NCBI GenBank assembly: GCA_030749225.1 | Contig: JASMKO010000049.1 | Location: forward strand, 1 to 57,831 | Origin: Verrucomicrobiota bacterium | Lineage (GTDB): Bacteria > Verrucomicrobiota > Verrucomicrobiia > Limisphaerales > UBA1096 | DNA length: 57,831 nucleotides | Direction: 5' to 3' | In this document: one piece after another, positions 1-8,595 of the stretch | How the letters are laid out: every line of letters starts with the position of its first letter | Position numbering within the stretch: position 1 is the stretch's first letter | Made by a program: the position numbers and the translations under genes | Notes under the pieces: generated by a model | The model's database searches: none | What the model saw: the letters and a program-made list of their open reading frames with translations, nothing else | What the model was told of the DNA's origin: nothing

Positions 1-1452
1 GAGCCGGGCGGGTTCAAGCAGGGAACCGAGGAGGTCGATCTCTCCACCGCCAAGAACGTCAAGTGGGTGGCCAAGCTCGGCACGCAAAGCTACGGCAACC
101 CGACCATCTCCAACGGCAAGATTTTCGTCGGCACGAACAACGACTCGATGCGCGACCCGAAGCACGAGGGCGACCGCAGCATCCTGTTGTGCCTCGACGA
201 AAAGAGCGGCGACTTCCTGTGGCAACTGGTCATCCCCAAACTCAAGTCTGGCAAGGTCAACGACTGGGAAAGCCTTGGGCTGCTCTCATCACCGACTGTG
301 ATCGGCAACCGTGTCTACGTGGTCAGCAGCCGTTGCGAGGTGCTCTGCCTGGACGTCGACGGCTTGGCCAACGGCAACGACGGCCCGTACAAGGACGAGG
401 CCGTTTACGTGCATCTCGACACCGGCAAGCCGCCGGCCAAGCTGGGGCCGAAGGACGGCGACATCATTTGGCGTTATGACATGATGGACGAGCTGGGCGT
501 GTTCCCGCACAATGCATCGAACTGCTCGGTCATCGTGGTGGGCGGCATGGTGTATGCCTGCACCTCCAACGGACAGGATTGGACACACTCCAACGTTCCT
601 TCGCCTCTTTCCCCGAGCTTCATCGCGCTGGATGCCAAGACGGGTGAACTTCTCGGCGAGGACGACGCCGGCATCGGCCCGAACATTTTCCACGGCCAAT
701 GGAGCTCGCCCTCCTACGGCGTGGTCAATGGCAAGGGCCAGTTGTTCTTCGGCGGCGGCGACGGGATCTGTTACGCCTTCGAGCCGAAGCCGGTTTACGA
801 CGAGGATGAAGATCTCGACTTCCTCCGCAAAATCTGGTGGTACGATTCCAACCCACCCGAGTACAAGAAGGATGAGGACGGCAAGGTGATCAAGTATCCC
901 GCCGCCGAGGGGCCGAACGAGATCAATTCCACGCCGGTGTTTTACAACGGGCGCGTCTACGTGGCCCACGGGCAGGATCCGGAGCATGGCGAGGGCGTGG
1001 GCCACCTCGTCTGCATCGATCCCACAAAGAAGGGGGACATCACCCAAAGCGGCACGGTCTGGTCGTACAAGGGCATCAAGCGCAGCATCTCTACCGTGTC
1101 GATCGATCCGGCCAACGGGCTGCTGTTTGTCGGCGATTTTTCCGGCTTCGTGCACTGTCTCGACGCCGACACCGGCAAGCTGCACTGGGTGTACGACATG
1201 AAGGCGCACATGTGGGGCTCGACGCTGGTGGCCGACGGCAAGGTTTATGTCGGTGACGAGGACGGCGACTTCGTCGTGCTGGCTTCCGACAAAAAAATGA
1301 AGTTGCTCAGCGAGACCTATTTCCCGGCGCCGATCTACTCCACGCCGGTCGTGGCCAACGGCATTTTATACGTGGCGACCCAGTCGCATCTGTACGCCGT
1401 GTACGACGAGGCCCGCGCCAAGGCCTCCACTGATCAACCGAAAACCAAGTGA
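1..1452 (+). CDS. PQQ-like beta-propeller repeat protein (5' end outside window)
   Basis: The frame is open from the first base, so the start lies upstream; the GTG at 67 is internal. The protein is a chain of short beta-propeller blades of the PQQ/BamB type, each with a pattern such as GKIFVGTNND, NRVYVVSSRCEVLCLD, GRVYVAHGQDPE, HCLDADTGKLHWVYD and GKVYVGDEDGDF. Such proteins in Verrucomicrobiota and Planctomycetes are usually exported and some bind PQQ or sugars; the substrate here cannot be told. The C-terminus ends in a short Lys/Thr-rich tail. An iterated palindrome (core 364-371) is read as L-A-N. The second propeller of this type is at 50041-51384. Confidence 0.85.
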   Translation, partial: EPGGFKQGTEEVDLSTAKNVKWVAKLGTQSYGNPTISNGKIFVGTNNDSMRDPKHEGDRSILLCLDEKSGDFLWQLVIPKLKSGKVNDWESLGLLSSPTVIGNRVYVVSSRCEVLCLDVDGLANGNDGPYKDEAVYVHLDTGKPPAKLGPKDGDIIWRYDMMDELGVFPHNASNCSVIVVGGMVYACTSNGQDWTHSNVPSPLSPSFIALDAKTGELLGEDDAGIGPNIFHGQWSSPSYGVVNGKGQLFFGGGDGICYAFEPKPVYDEDEDLDFLRKIWWYDSNPPEYKKDEDGKVIKYPAAEGPNEINSTPVFYNGRVYVAHGQDPEHGEGVGHLVCIDPTKKGDITQSGTVWSYKGIKRSISTVSIDPANGLLFVGDFSGFVHCLDADTGKLHWVYDMKAHMWGSTLVADGKVYVGDEDGDFVVLASDKKMKLLSETYFPAPIYSTPVVANGILYVATQSHLYAVYDEARAKASTDQPKTK

Positions 1453-1477
1453 CCCGGCGCTTGGCCAACCGCATTTA

Positions 1478-1708
1478 ATGAAAAAAGTTGTATACGGCTT
1501 GATCTTCCTGCTGGCCGTCATCCATCAGGATGTCTGGTGGTGGGACGACAACTCGTTGGTGTTCGGCTTCATGCCGCTTGGCCTGTTTTACCATGCGCTG
1601 TTTTCCTGCATGGCGGCCGGCGTCTGGGCGATGGCCGTCAAGTGGGCTTGGCCAAGCGACATCGAGCGGTGGGCCGAGTCGGCTGACGAACAGGGGGGCG
1701 ACCAATGA
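1478..1708 (+). CDS. DUF3311 small membrane protein
   Basis: A 76-residue protein with two predicted membrane helices (about 4-18 and 28-58), in line with DUF3311 proteins, which are small and are typically encoded immediately before a sodium:solute symporter. That is the case here: its stop overlaps the ATG of the symporter by the ATGA at 1705-1708, so the two are translationally coupled. By analogy it is probably an accessory subunit of the transporter. It contains the only copy in the window of the iterated palindrome read in the A-W-P-S frame (core 1648-1655), at the end of helix 2. Confidence 0.8.
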   Translation: MKKVVYGLIFLLAVIHQDVWWWDDNSLVFGFMPLGLFYHALFSCMAAGVWAMAVKWAWPSDIERWAESADEQGGDQ

Positions 1709-3309
1709 TCGCCGCCCCGACACTGGTTGCGCTTGGCCAAGCGGCTGCCCCCGCGTCGCGCACGCCGCTCGTCGTGATCTGCCTCTACATGTGCCTGCTG
1801 TTTGCGCTGGGCTGGTTCTCGAGCCGGCTCTTCCGCGGGTCGAGCAAGGATTTCTTCGTCGCAAGCCAGTCGATCGGGCCGTTCATGCTTTTGATGAGCG
1901 TGTTCGGGACTACGATGACGGCCTTTGCGCTGGTTGGCTCCACCGGCAAGGCGTTCAGCCTCGGCATCGGCACTTACGGGTTGATGGCCTCCAGCTCCGG
2001 CTTGATTCACACCGCCTGTTTTTTCCTCGTCGGTATCCGTATGTGGAGCTTCGGCAAAAAGTACGGCTACGTGACGCAGATCCAGTTTTTCCGGGACCGC
2101 TTCGAGTCGAAGGCGCTTGGCTACCTGATGTTCCCAATTTTGGTCGGCCTGATCATACCGTACCTGTTGGTCGGCCTGATGGGTGCCGGAAAATATATTT
2201 TCGGCGTAACCGTTGGGATGTTCCCGGAGACGTTTGCAGCTGGGGCGATTCCCGAGTGGTTGTCCGGATTGGTCATTTGTGCGGTGGTGCTGTTTTACGT
2301 CTTCTTTGGCGGGGTACGCTCTGCTGCCTGGGCGAACACTTTCCAAACCATCGTCTTCATGATCATGGGCTTGGTCGGATTCTACGTGATTGCGGATGCC
2401 CTCGGCGGACCGGCTGCCGCTTCTGAAAAGGCATTGGCCAACGCACCGGAAAAACTTTCGCGCGAGGGGTTGATGACCCCGGCGCATTTCATGAGCTACA
2501 TGCTGGTTCCGTTGAGTGTCGGGATGTTCCCGCACCTCTTTCAGCATTGGCTGACGGCCAGGAGCGCAAAGTCGTTTCGGCTGACGGTCATCGCCCATCC
2601 GATCTGCATCATGATCGTCTGGGTGCCGTGCATCCTGATCGGCATCTGGGCCGCCGGCCTGTACGAGGCCAAGGAACTAATCGTGCCGCCGCCCAACGGC
2701 GATCCGAATCCGAACGCGGTACTCAGTGCCATGGTGAAGACGTTTATGAAAAGCAGCCCGCTCCTCATCGGCCTGTTTTCCGCCGGGGTGCTCGCGGCGA
2801 TCATGAGTTCACTCGACTCGCAGTTTGTCTGCATCGGCAGCATGTTCACTAATGACTTTTTTGTTCCGCTAAAGGGTCAAGTTAGTGACAAACAGAAGGT
2901 ATGGCTGGGACGCGGCTTCATCGTGCTCATCGTGCTGATCACCTATGTGATCTCGATCTTTAAACCGCAGAATGTGTTTAACCTGGGCGTCTGGTGTTTC
3001 AGCGGGTTCGCCGCCCTGTTCCCCATCGCGTTCGCCTCGGTGTACTGGAAGCGCGTGACGACAGTCGGCGTGTTTACCAGCGTCATTGCCACGGCCGTGA
3101 CGTGGGCGTTGTTCATTTACGATGCGCTTGGCCGCGAGGTGGGCGAGCAGTGGTTTGGGGTGGAGGAACACGGCGAATACCTCATCGCCGGGGTGATGCC
3201 GGTGACTTTTATTTGCCTGGCCTCGGTGGTGGCTCTCGTTGGCGTATCACTGGCCACCCGGCCGCCGAGCCGCGACACGATCGACAAGTTTTTCCCAGCC
3301 AACGGCTGA
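1705..3309 (+). CDS. Sodium:solute symporter (SSS/SLC5 family)
   Basis: A 534-residue polytopic membrane protein with about 13 hydrophobic segments, the usual size and pattern of the SSS family. The N-terminal segment has the typical helix-break-helix region around GTTMTAFALVGS (residues about 70-81), where the sodium site normally lies. The substrate cannot be read from the sequence; pantothenate, proline, sugars and small organic acids are all handled by relatives. The start ATG overlaps the stop of the DUF3311 gene. The adenylate-forming enzyme follows after 39 bp, so the transporter may import the carboxylic acid used by the next two genes; that link is inference. The palindrome at 1733-1740 falls just before the first helix (V-A-L-G-Q-A). 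Confidence 0.9.
   Translation: MIAAPTLVALGQAAAPASRTPLVVICLYMCLLFALGWFSSRLFRGSSKDFFVASQSIGPFMLLMSVFGTTMTAFALVGSTGKAFSLGIGTYGLMASSSGLIHTACFFLVGIRMWSFGKKYGYVTQIQFFRDRFESKALGYLMFPILVGLIIPYLLVGLMGAGKYIFGVTVGMFPETFAAGAIPEWLSGLVICAVVLFYVFFGGVRSAAWANTFQTIVFMIMGLVGFYVIADALGGPAAASEKALANAPEKLSREGLMTPAHFMSYMLVPLSVGMFPHLFQHWLTARSAKSFRLTVIAHPICIMIVWVPCILIGIWAAGLYEAKELIVPPPNGDPNPNAVLSAMVKTFMKSSPLLIGLFSAGVLAAIMSSLDSQFVCIGSMFTNDFFVPLKGQVSDKQKVWLGRGFIVLIVLITYVISIFKPQNVFNLGVWCFSGFAALFPIAFASVYWKRVTTVGVFTSVIATAVTWALFIYDALGREVGEQWFGVEEHGEYLIAGVMPVTFICLASVVALVGVSLATRPPSRDTIDKFFPANG
1730..1743. repeat. Perfect 14-mer palindrome (symporter N-terminus)
   Basis: CGCTTGGCCAAGCG, read A-L-G-Q-A before the first helix of the symporter. 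Confidence 0.9.
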
Positions 3310-3312
3310 TCG

Positions 3313-3326
3313 CGCTTGGCCAAGCG
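3313..3326. repeat. Perfect 14-mer palindrome (between symporter and ligase)
   Basis: In the 39-bp gap; its TTG is in frame with the ligase gene. Confidence 0.9.
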
Positions 3327-3348
3327 ATCCCTCGACAAGACATCTTTC

Positions 3349-4440
3349 ATGGCTGATTTGAACGAATCCATCCAGAAGGCACGGGCGGCGCTCGACGCGC
3401 ACACCGTCGAAATAGTGAAGTGGCATTTCTCGCCCGAGACCGGTTGCCCGTTCTGGCTCGACTGGGCCAGGGAGGCAGGCTGGAACCCGGCAGATGAGAT
3501 CTCCTGCTTCGATGACATCATCGCGAAGTTCCCGCACTTCCAGGATGAATGGCTGCGCGACAAACAGCCAGAGGTGTGGGTGCCGCAGGAGTTTGCGGGC
3601 AAGCCGTTCAACATCTTCGAGACCGGTGGTACCACCGGCATGCCGAAGCAGCGGATCGGGTGGAACGATTACAAGGTGGATTACAGCGAGTTTTCCGATT
3701 CGCTGGATGACGCGGAGTTCCCCCGCGACCATTACTGGCTGATGGTCGGGCCGACCGGCCCAAGGCGGTTGCGGCTCTCAATCGAGCACTTGGCCAACGT
3801 ACGCGGCTGCTCCTGTTACTTCGTCGATCTTGATCCGCGCTGGGTCAAGCGACTGATAGCCGATAAGCAGTTTGACCAGGCCAAAGCTTACATGGAACAT
3901 GTGGTCGATCAGGCTACGACAATAATGAAACACCGCGAGGTGAGCGCGCTGTTCACGACGCCCAAGCTGCTCGAGTCTATCGCCGAGCGACTCGAGGACG
4001 AGGGCAGCAGTCTGTATGAGGCCGGCATCCGCGGCGTGTTCTGCGGCGGCACCACGATGGATCCGCAATACACACGGTTTCTCGTGGAGGAATTGCTCGA
4101 GAACAAGATCGGTTTCAAGCCCACCTACGGTAACACCTTGATGGGCTTGGCCAAGCACAAGCCGTTCACGCCGGAGGACAAGTTTTCCATCACTTATCAC
4201 GCGCCCCAGCCGCGGGCCGTGTTGCGCGTTGTCAATCCGGAGACGGATGATCTCGTCGAATACGAGGAATGGGGTCGTGTGGAGTTGACTACATTGACGA
4301 GGGAATTTTTCATGCCGCGCTTCCTCGAGCGCGATGAGGCCATCCGCCGGCCGCCCATCGAGTTGTACCCTTGGGACGGGGTGGCCGAGATCCGGCCTTT
4401 CGGCGCGATGCAGAAGAAAATCGTCGAGGGCGTCTACTAA
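3349..4440 (+). CDS. Adenylate-forming acyl-activating enzyme, EhpF/LuxE-like
   Basis: A 363-residue protein of the ANL (AMP-ligase) fold in its short form. The phosphate-binding loop TGGTTGMPK lies at residues 92-100, and the N-terminal motif WHFSPETGCPFW is of the type seen in proteins annotated as phenazine antibiotic biosynthesis protein (EhpF of Pantoea), which adenylate a carboxylic acid so that a partner reductase can convert it to an aldehyde. LuxE-type acyl-protein synthetases are the other close option. The usual C-terminal lid domain of acyl-CoA synthetases seems absent or very short. I chose ATG 3349; the frame also opens at TTG 3316 inside a palindrome, but no ribosome binding site supports that. 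The reductase partner follows after 26 bp. Confidence 0.7.
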   Translation: MADLNESIQKARAALDAHTVEIVKWHFSPETGCPFWLDWAREAGWNPADEISCFDDIIAKFPHFQDEWLRDKQPEVWVPQEFAGKPFNIFETGGTTGMPKQRIGWNDYKVDYSEFSDSLDDAEFPRDHYWLMVGPTGPRRLRLSIEHLANVRGCSCYFVDLDPRWVKRLIADKQFDQAKAYMEHVVDQATTIMKHREVSALFTTPKLLESIAERLEDEGSSLYEAGIRGVFCGGTTMDPQYTRFLVEELLENKIGFKPTYGNTLMGLAKHKPFTPEDKFSITYHAPQPRAVLRVVNPETDDLVEYEEWGRVELTTLTREFFMPRFLERDEAIRRPPIELYPWDGVAEIRPFGAMQKKIVEGVY

Positions 4441-4466
4441 GCCAAGCGGTTCACCAATATTTTTTC

Positions 4467-5912
4467 ATGCTGAACATTCCTGTATTACGCTGGGGCGAAC
4501 CGTACAAGAGCCTCGACACCGACGAGGTCATCCATCACCGCACTGGGGAGGTGCTGGCCAAGGTGGGTCAGGCCAATCCCGGCCTGCTCGCGCGCGACAT
4601 ACGCAAGGCCGACCGCGCACGTGAGGTGCTCCGGGAGATTCCAATCAAGGATCTCATTGAGATGATGAAAAAGGCCGGTGACTTGTACATCAACGCCACC
4701 TTGCCTCTCGGCGACGGCGAGCAGTCGCCCGACGATTTCGCGCGGCAACAGTCCGCATCCACCGGCCTGCCGGAGCATATGTGCAAATTCAACATGGAGA
4801 AGAACCACTTCGTGTTGAACAACATGGACCAGATTTTCGACGCCCTAACGCGCGGGCTGGATCTCGAGATTCTCGAGCGCGGCTTTGGCGTTGAGGAACG
4901 CGGTGTGCCGGTGAGTTATCAGGCACAGTCGCCCGTGCTTGGTATGGTGCTGCCCAGCAACTCGCCGGGCGTGCACACGCTCTGGATGCCCGTCATCCCC
5001 ATGCAGATCGGTCTCATTCTAAAGCCGGGCCCGCAGGAGCCGTGGACGCCTTATCGAATGTTTGCCGCCTTCACCGGAGCAGGCATTCCCAAGGAGTGCA
5101 TCGGCATATATCCCGGCGGCCCGGACATGGGTGCCGAGACCGTCAACCGCTGTGGACGCGTGATGATTTTCGGCAGCATGCAGACGGTGAAGAACTACGC
5201 CGGAAACGAGCATGTGCAGGTGCACGGCCCGGGCTACAGCAAGATTCTCCTCGGCGACGACGTGGTCGATCAATGGGAGGACTACATCGACCTGATGGCC
5301 GATAGCATTTACAAGAACAGCGGCCGTGGCTGCATCAATTGCTCCGGCGTATGGGCTTCACGCCACACCGGGGAAATTGCTGCCGCCCTCGCCGACCGCG
5401 TGGGTCCGCATGAGGTGCAGGACCCAACAGATCCCGAGGCCGGCTTGGCCGCGTTCACCGTGCCCAACCAGGCAGAGGCCATTTGGAGCATGATCGAGGA
5501 GGGATGCGAGGAGGTCGGCACCAGCCACGTCACTGCCAAGCACGGTGATCGCCTCGTGCAGATGGAGCGCTGCGATTACATTCGCCCGACGATCCTCCAC
5601 TGCAATTCACCCGACCGCAAGATGGCCAACACCGAGTACATGTTTCCTTTCACCACCGTGGTGAAGTGCCCGCAGGAACAGATGATCGACAAGATCGGCG
5701 GCACCCTCGTGGCCTCCGCCATCACCAACGACGAGGAGTGGGCCGCTCAGCTCACCGACGCCACCAACATCGATCGCCTCAACATCGGCGCCATTCCTAC
5801 CATCGCGCTAAACTGGCTTCAGCCGCACGAAGGCAGCATTGTCGATTTCCTCTTCCGCGCCCGCGCCTACCAGACTCCCGACGAGCGCTTGCAGCGTATT
5901 TGCAGCCAGTAA
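4467..5912 (+). CDS. Aldehyde dehydrogenase-like acyl reductase (EhpG/LuxC-like)
   Basis: A 481-residue protein of the ALDH superfamily. The nucleotide-binding part includes GMVLPSNSPGVHTLWMPV, and the catalytic cysteine is C289 in NSGRGCINCSG (C292 follows closely). LuxC and EhpG-type members take an activated acyl group, form an acyl-Cys intermediate and reduce it to an aldehyde. The gene lies directly after the adenylating enzyme, which fits a two-protein carboxylic acid reductase. Start ATG 4467 gives a normal N-terminus (MLNIPVLRWGEPYKS); the frame is open further upstream to 4371, but that part overlaps the previous gene. A plain detoxifying aldehyde dehydrogenase remains possible; the coupling to the ligase argues against it. 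Confidence 0.72.
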   Translation: MLNIPVLRWGEPYKSLDTDEVIHHRTGEVLAKVGQANPGLLARDIRKADRAREVLREIPIKDLIEMMKKAGDLYINATLPLGDGEQSPDDFARQQSASTGLPEHMCKFNMEKNHFVLNNMDQIFDALTRGLDLEILERGFGVEERGVPVSYQAQSPVLGMVLPSNSPGVHTLWMPVIPMQIGLILKPGPQEPWTPYRMFAAFTGAGIPKECIGIYPGGPDMGAETVNRCGRVMIFGSMQTVKNYAGNEHVQVHGPGYSKILLGDDVVDQWEDYIDLMADSIYKNSGRGCINCSGVWASRHTGEIAAALADRVGPHEVQDPTDPEAGLAAFTVPNQAEAIWSMIEEGCEEVGTSHVTAKHGDRLVQMERCDYIRPTILHCNSPDRKMANTEYMFPFTTVVKCPQEQMIDKIGGTLVASAITNDEEWAAQLTDATNIDRLNIGAIPTIALNWLQPHEGSIVDFLFRARAYQTPDERLQRICSQ

Positions 5913-5938
5913 CCAAGCGTTTGGCCAAGCGCATGTTC

Positions 5939-7333
5939 TTAGACTTCAAATGATTCATTCAGCTCCGGCACCGTAACGTCCGCGCCTGGCTTGAGTTGAC
6001 GCAGTGTGGCGGCAAAAGCCAAACTCGAGGTTTCCTCGCCGTGAACGACAAAGATTTTTTTTATGTTGCCGGTTAGGCTTTTCACATAGTCGGCCAGTTC
6101 GTTTTTATCAGCGTGGCCGGAGAACCCGTCGAAACTGGCGATCTTGGCTTTCACCTCGTGCGGCTCGCCGAAGATATATACCGGGTTGATGCCATCGCGA
6201 ATCACGGAGCCCAGCGTGTTGTAGGCGCAATAGCCCACGAACAAGATGAGGTCGTTCGGGTCGCTGATGTTGTTTTTTAAGTGATGCCGAATGCGTCCCG
6301 CTTCACACATCCCGCTGGAGCTGATGATGATCGCCGGGCCGTCGAGGCTATTGAGCTTGATCGATTCTGACGTCTTTCGGATGTACGTCAGGTTGTCCAT
6401 GCCGAACGGGTTCTCCTTCTCTCGCAGAAACGTGTAGATGTCGCTGTTGAAACATTCGGGGTGCAGACGGAATACCTCGGTGGCGTTCACGCTGAGCGGG
6501 CTGTCCACATAAATGGGAAAGCCCGGCAGCCGGCCAGCATCGACAAGCTGGTGCAACGTGTAAACGAGTAGCTGCGTGCGCCCCACCGAGAACGCTGGGA
6601 TGATTACCTTGCCGCCGTTATTCAGCGTGTCGGCGAGCAGTGCTTCGATTTCGTCCGACAAGCCGGATTGTGCCGTGTGCTGGCGGTTGCCGTAGGTGCT
6701 CTCGACAAGCAACACATCGACATCCTCGACTGGGTGAGGGTCACGCAGGATCGCATGTTTGCCCCGGCCGATGTCGCCGCTGAACAGCAGCCGGCGTTTC
6801 GTGCCGCTTTCGTTGATGTCGAGGATCACCTGTGCGGAGCCAAGGATGTGGCCGGCGTCGCGGAAGGTCAGCGTCAAGCCGTTGGCCACCGGGATCGGCC
6901 GCTCATAGCCCAGCGCCACGAACTGCCGCAGCACACACTCCGCGTCTTCCGGTGTGTAAAGCGGCTCGACCGGCGGCAGGCCCTTCTTTTTGTGCTTCTT
7001 CGAGACGTATGCAGCGTCGGCCATTTGGATTTCGGCTGAGTCCTCGAGCATGATCGACGCAAGGTCGCGAGTGGCGAATGTGCAGTAGACATTTCCCTCG
7101 AAGCCCTGCTTGTGAAGGTTGGGCAGATTGCCGATGTGGTCGATGTGAGCGTGGCTGAGGATCACGGCGTCCACCGACTTGGGGTCGAATGGGAACTGCT
7201 GGTTGCGTTCAATCGACTCTTGGCGCTTCCCCTGGTATAGCCCGCAGTCCAGAAGCAGCCGGAAGCCGTTGACCTCAAGCAAATGCCGGGAACCGGTCGT
7301 GGTACGAACCGCCCCGTGAAATGAAATCTTCAC
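5939..7333 (-). CDS. Beta-CASP metallo-beta-lactamase (RNA/DNA-processing MBL fold)
   Basis: A 464-residue metallo-beta-lactamase with the zinc motif HAHIDH at residues 61-66, the DAGHILGSAQV strand, the phosphate-side SGDIGR, and in the C-terminal part the beta-CASP/RMMBL signatures FSGHADKNEL and VHGEET. This is the CPSF-73/YsnF-like architecture found in 3'-end processing nucleases and many bacterial proteins of unknown substrate. It is intracellular, with no signal peptide. I chose GTG 7333 because the fold begins there (KISFHGAVRTTTG); the 65 residues encoded upstream would overlap purS on the other strand and look like noise. Convergent with the reductase gene, 26 bp apart. Confidence 0.88.
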   Translation of the reverse strand: MKISFHGAVRTTTGSRHLLEVNGFRLLLDCGLYQGKRQESIERNQQFPFDPKSVDAVILSHAHIDHIGNLPNLHKQGFEGNVYCTFATRDLASIMLEDSAEIQMADAAYVSKKHKKKGLPPVEPLYTPEDAECVLRQFVALGYERPIPVANGLTLTFRDAGHILGSAQVILDINESGTKRRLLFSGDIGRGKHAILRDPHPVEDVDVLLVESTYGNRQHTAQSGLSDEIEALLADTLNNGGKVIIPAFSVGRTQLLVYTLHQLVDAGRLPGFPIYVDSPLSVNATEVFRLHPECFNSDIYTFLREKENPFGMDNLTYIRKTSESIKLNSLDGPAIIISSSGMCEAGRIRHHLKNNISDPNDLILFVGYCAYNTLGSVIRDGINPVYIFGEPHEVKAKIASFDGFSGHADKNELADYVKSLTGNIKKIFVVHGEETSSLAFAATLRQLKPGADVTVPELNESFEV

Positions 7334-7472
7334 GCGGCCAGCTTGGCCAAGTGCCACGCTAGGGCAAAGCAAAACTTGGCCAAGCGCATCCATCGGTTGT
7401 GAACAAAATAGACTGGTTCGATGACGCGCTTGGCCTGACAATGCCCTGGCCGCGCGATGGCGTGTGCAGGGA

Positions 7473-7709
7473 ATGAAAGCCAAGATAGTTATCACCCCCA
7501 AGAAGGCCGTGCTCGATCCGCAGGGCAAGACGGTTCAGGCCGCGCTGGAACAGATGGGCCACGACGGCGTGAAGGCAGTCCACGTCGGCAAATATCTCGA
7601 GATCGAGTTGGAGGGCGATGCCGAGGCATGGCGGCCGAAGATCGATGAGGCGTGCCACAAGCTACTCAGCAACCCGGTGATCGAGGATTATCATTTCACA
7701 ATAGAGTAA
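7473..7709 (+). CDS. purS: Phosphoribosylformylglycinamidine synthase subunit PurS
   Basis: A 78-residue protein beginning KAKIVITPKKAVLDPQGK, the normal start of PurS, a small dimeric subunit that bridges PurL and PurQ in the fourth step of purine synthesis (FGAR to FGAM). ATG 7473 is preceded by AGGGA; the GTG nine bases upstream is an alternative. It is followed by purQ after 6 bp. The synthetase subunit purL is not in the window. Confidence 0.9.
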   Translation: MKAKIVITPKKAVLDPQGKTVQAALEQMGHDGVKAVHVGKYLEIELEGDAEAWRPKIDEACHKLLSNPVIEDYHFTIE

Positions 7710-7715
7710 CCACGG

Positions 7716-8444
7716 ATGCACTTCGCTGTTCTCCAGTTTCCCGGCTCGAATTGCGACCAGGATTGTGTCCATGTGCTCCGCGGCGTGCTCGGCCAGCAGG
7801 CCGAATATCTATGGCACAAGGAGGAATCGATCGGCGCCGCCGATGCCGTGGTGGTGCCGGGTGGCTTCAGCTACGGCGACTATCTGCGCACCGGCTCGAT
7901 TGCGCAATTCAGCCCGGTGATGAATGCCGTGAAGGCGTTCGCTGATGACGGCGGGCTGGTCATCGGCATCTGCAACGGCTTTCAGATTTTGTGTGAGAGC
8001 GGCCTGTTGCCTGGGGCGCTCGTGCGAAATCGATCGCTACAGTTCCGCTGCGAGCACGTGAATCTCAAAGTGACAACCGCCGACTCGCCGTTCACCCGAG
8101 AAGTACCGGAGGAGAAGGTGCTGCGCGTGCCGATCGCCCACGGGGAGGGCTGCTACTTTGCCGACGAGGAGACTCTGGCGCGGCTGCGGGCCAACGACCA
8201 GATTCTATTCCAATACGCCACCGAGGCCGGGGAGCTGACCGACGAGGCGAACCCCAACGGCTCGCTGCTGAACATTGCCGGCATCTGCAACGACGGCCGG
8301 AACATCTGCGGCATGATGCCTCACCCAGAACGGGCCAGCGAAAAAATCCTCGGCGGGGATGACGGCCGGCTGGTGTTTGAGGGTATGCTCCGCCATCTCG
8401 AGGCCGAGGCCGGCCTTGGCCAAGCCGCGGTTGCCGAGGCTTGA
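7716..8444 (+). CDS. purQ: Phosphoribosylformylglycinamidine synthase glutaminase subunit PurQ
   Basis: A 242-residue class I glutamine amidotransferase that supplies ammonia to PurL. Features: N-terminal [10 protein letters not shown], oxyanion strand [12 protein letters not shown], nucleophile C86 in GICNGFQ, and the His-Glu pair in [10 protein letters not shown] near the C-terminus. Slightly longer than the common 225-230 residues because of a C-terminal tail that contains an iterated palindrome read as G-L-G-Q-A (core 8416-8423). Forms an operon with purS. Confidence 0.95.
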   Translation: MHFAVLQFPGSNCDQDCVHVLRGVLGQQAEYLWHKEESIGAADAVVVPGGFSYGDYLRTGSIAQFSPVMNAVKAFADDGGLVIGICNGFQILCESGLLPGALVRNRSLQFRCEHVNLKVTTADSPFTREVPEEKVLRVPIAHGEGCYFADEETLARLRANDQILFQYATEAGELTDEANPNGSLLNIAGICNDGRNICGMMPHPERASEKILGGDDGRLVFEGMLRHLEAEAGLGQAAVAEA

Positions 8445-8593
8445 TACCGTTGGGTATTTGGGGGTTGCTTTGAAGGAAGATCGGGGTACTTTTGCCGTTT
8501 AGCGACCTGTGGCATCCCCCTCCCATCCCAGCCATGGGTCGTAGGCCGTCGGCAAACCTCCACACCCATCCCCTTGCCGGCGGCCGCTTTTTT
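8445..8593. other. Convergent intergenic region purQ / PAP2 gene
   Basis: 149 bases between two convergent genes. Apart from the purQ terminator at 8545-8595 I see no coding potential, RNA gene or iterated palindrome here. Confidence 0.5.
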
Positions 8594-8595
8594 TT
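8545..8595 (+). terminator. Intrinsic terminator of purSQ
   Basis: GCCGTCGGCAA (8545-8555) pairs with TTGCCGGCGGC (8574-8584) with a single G-U wobble, 18-nt loop, followed three bases later by eight T (8588-8595). The T run overlaps the TAA stop of the convergent PAP2 gene. Confidence 0.7.

Noticed and set aside
289-1209. 306-codon open frame on the minus strand
   Set aside because: Antisense to the propeller gene in a GC-rich region; low-complexity Arg/Val/Ala composition and no domain.
3316-3348. TTG inside the palindrome as the start of the ligase gene (M-A-K-R)
   Set aside because: No ribosome binding site, and the conserved protein starts at ATG 3349; the palindrome simply reads through in frame.
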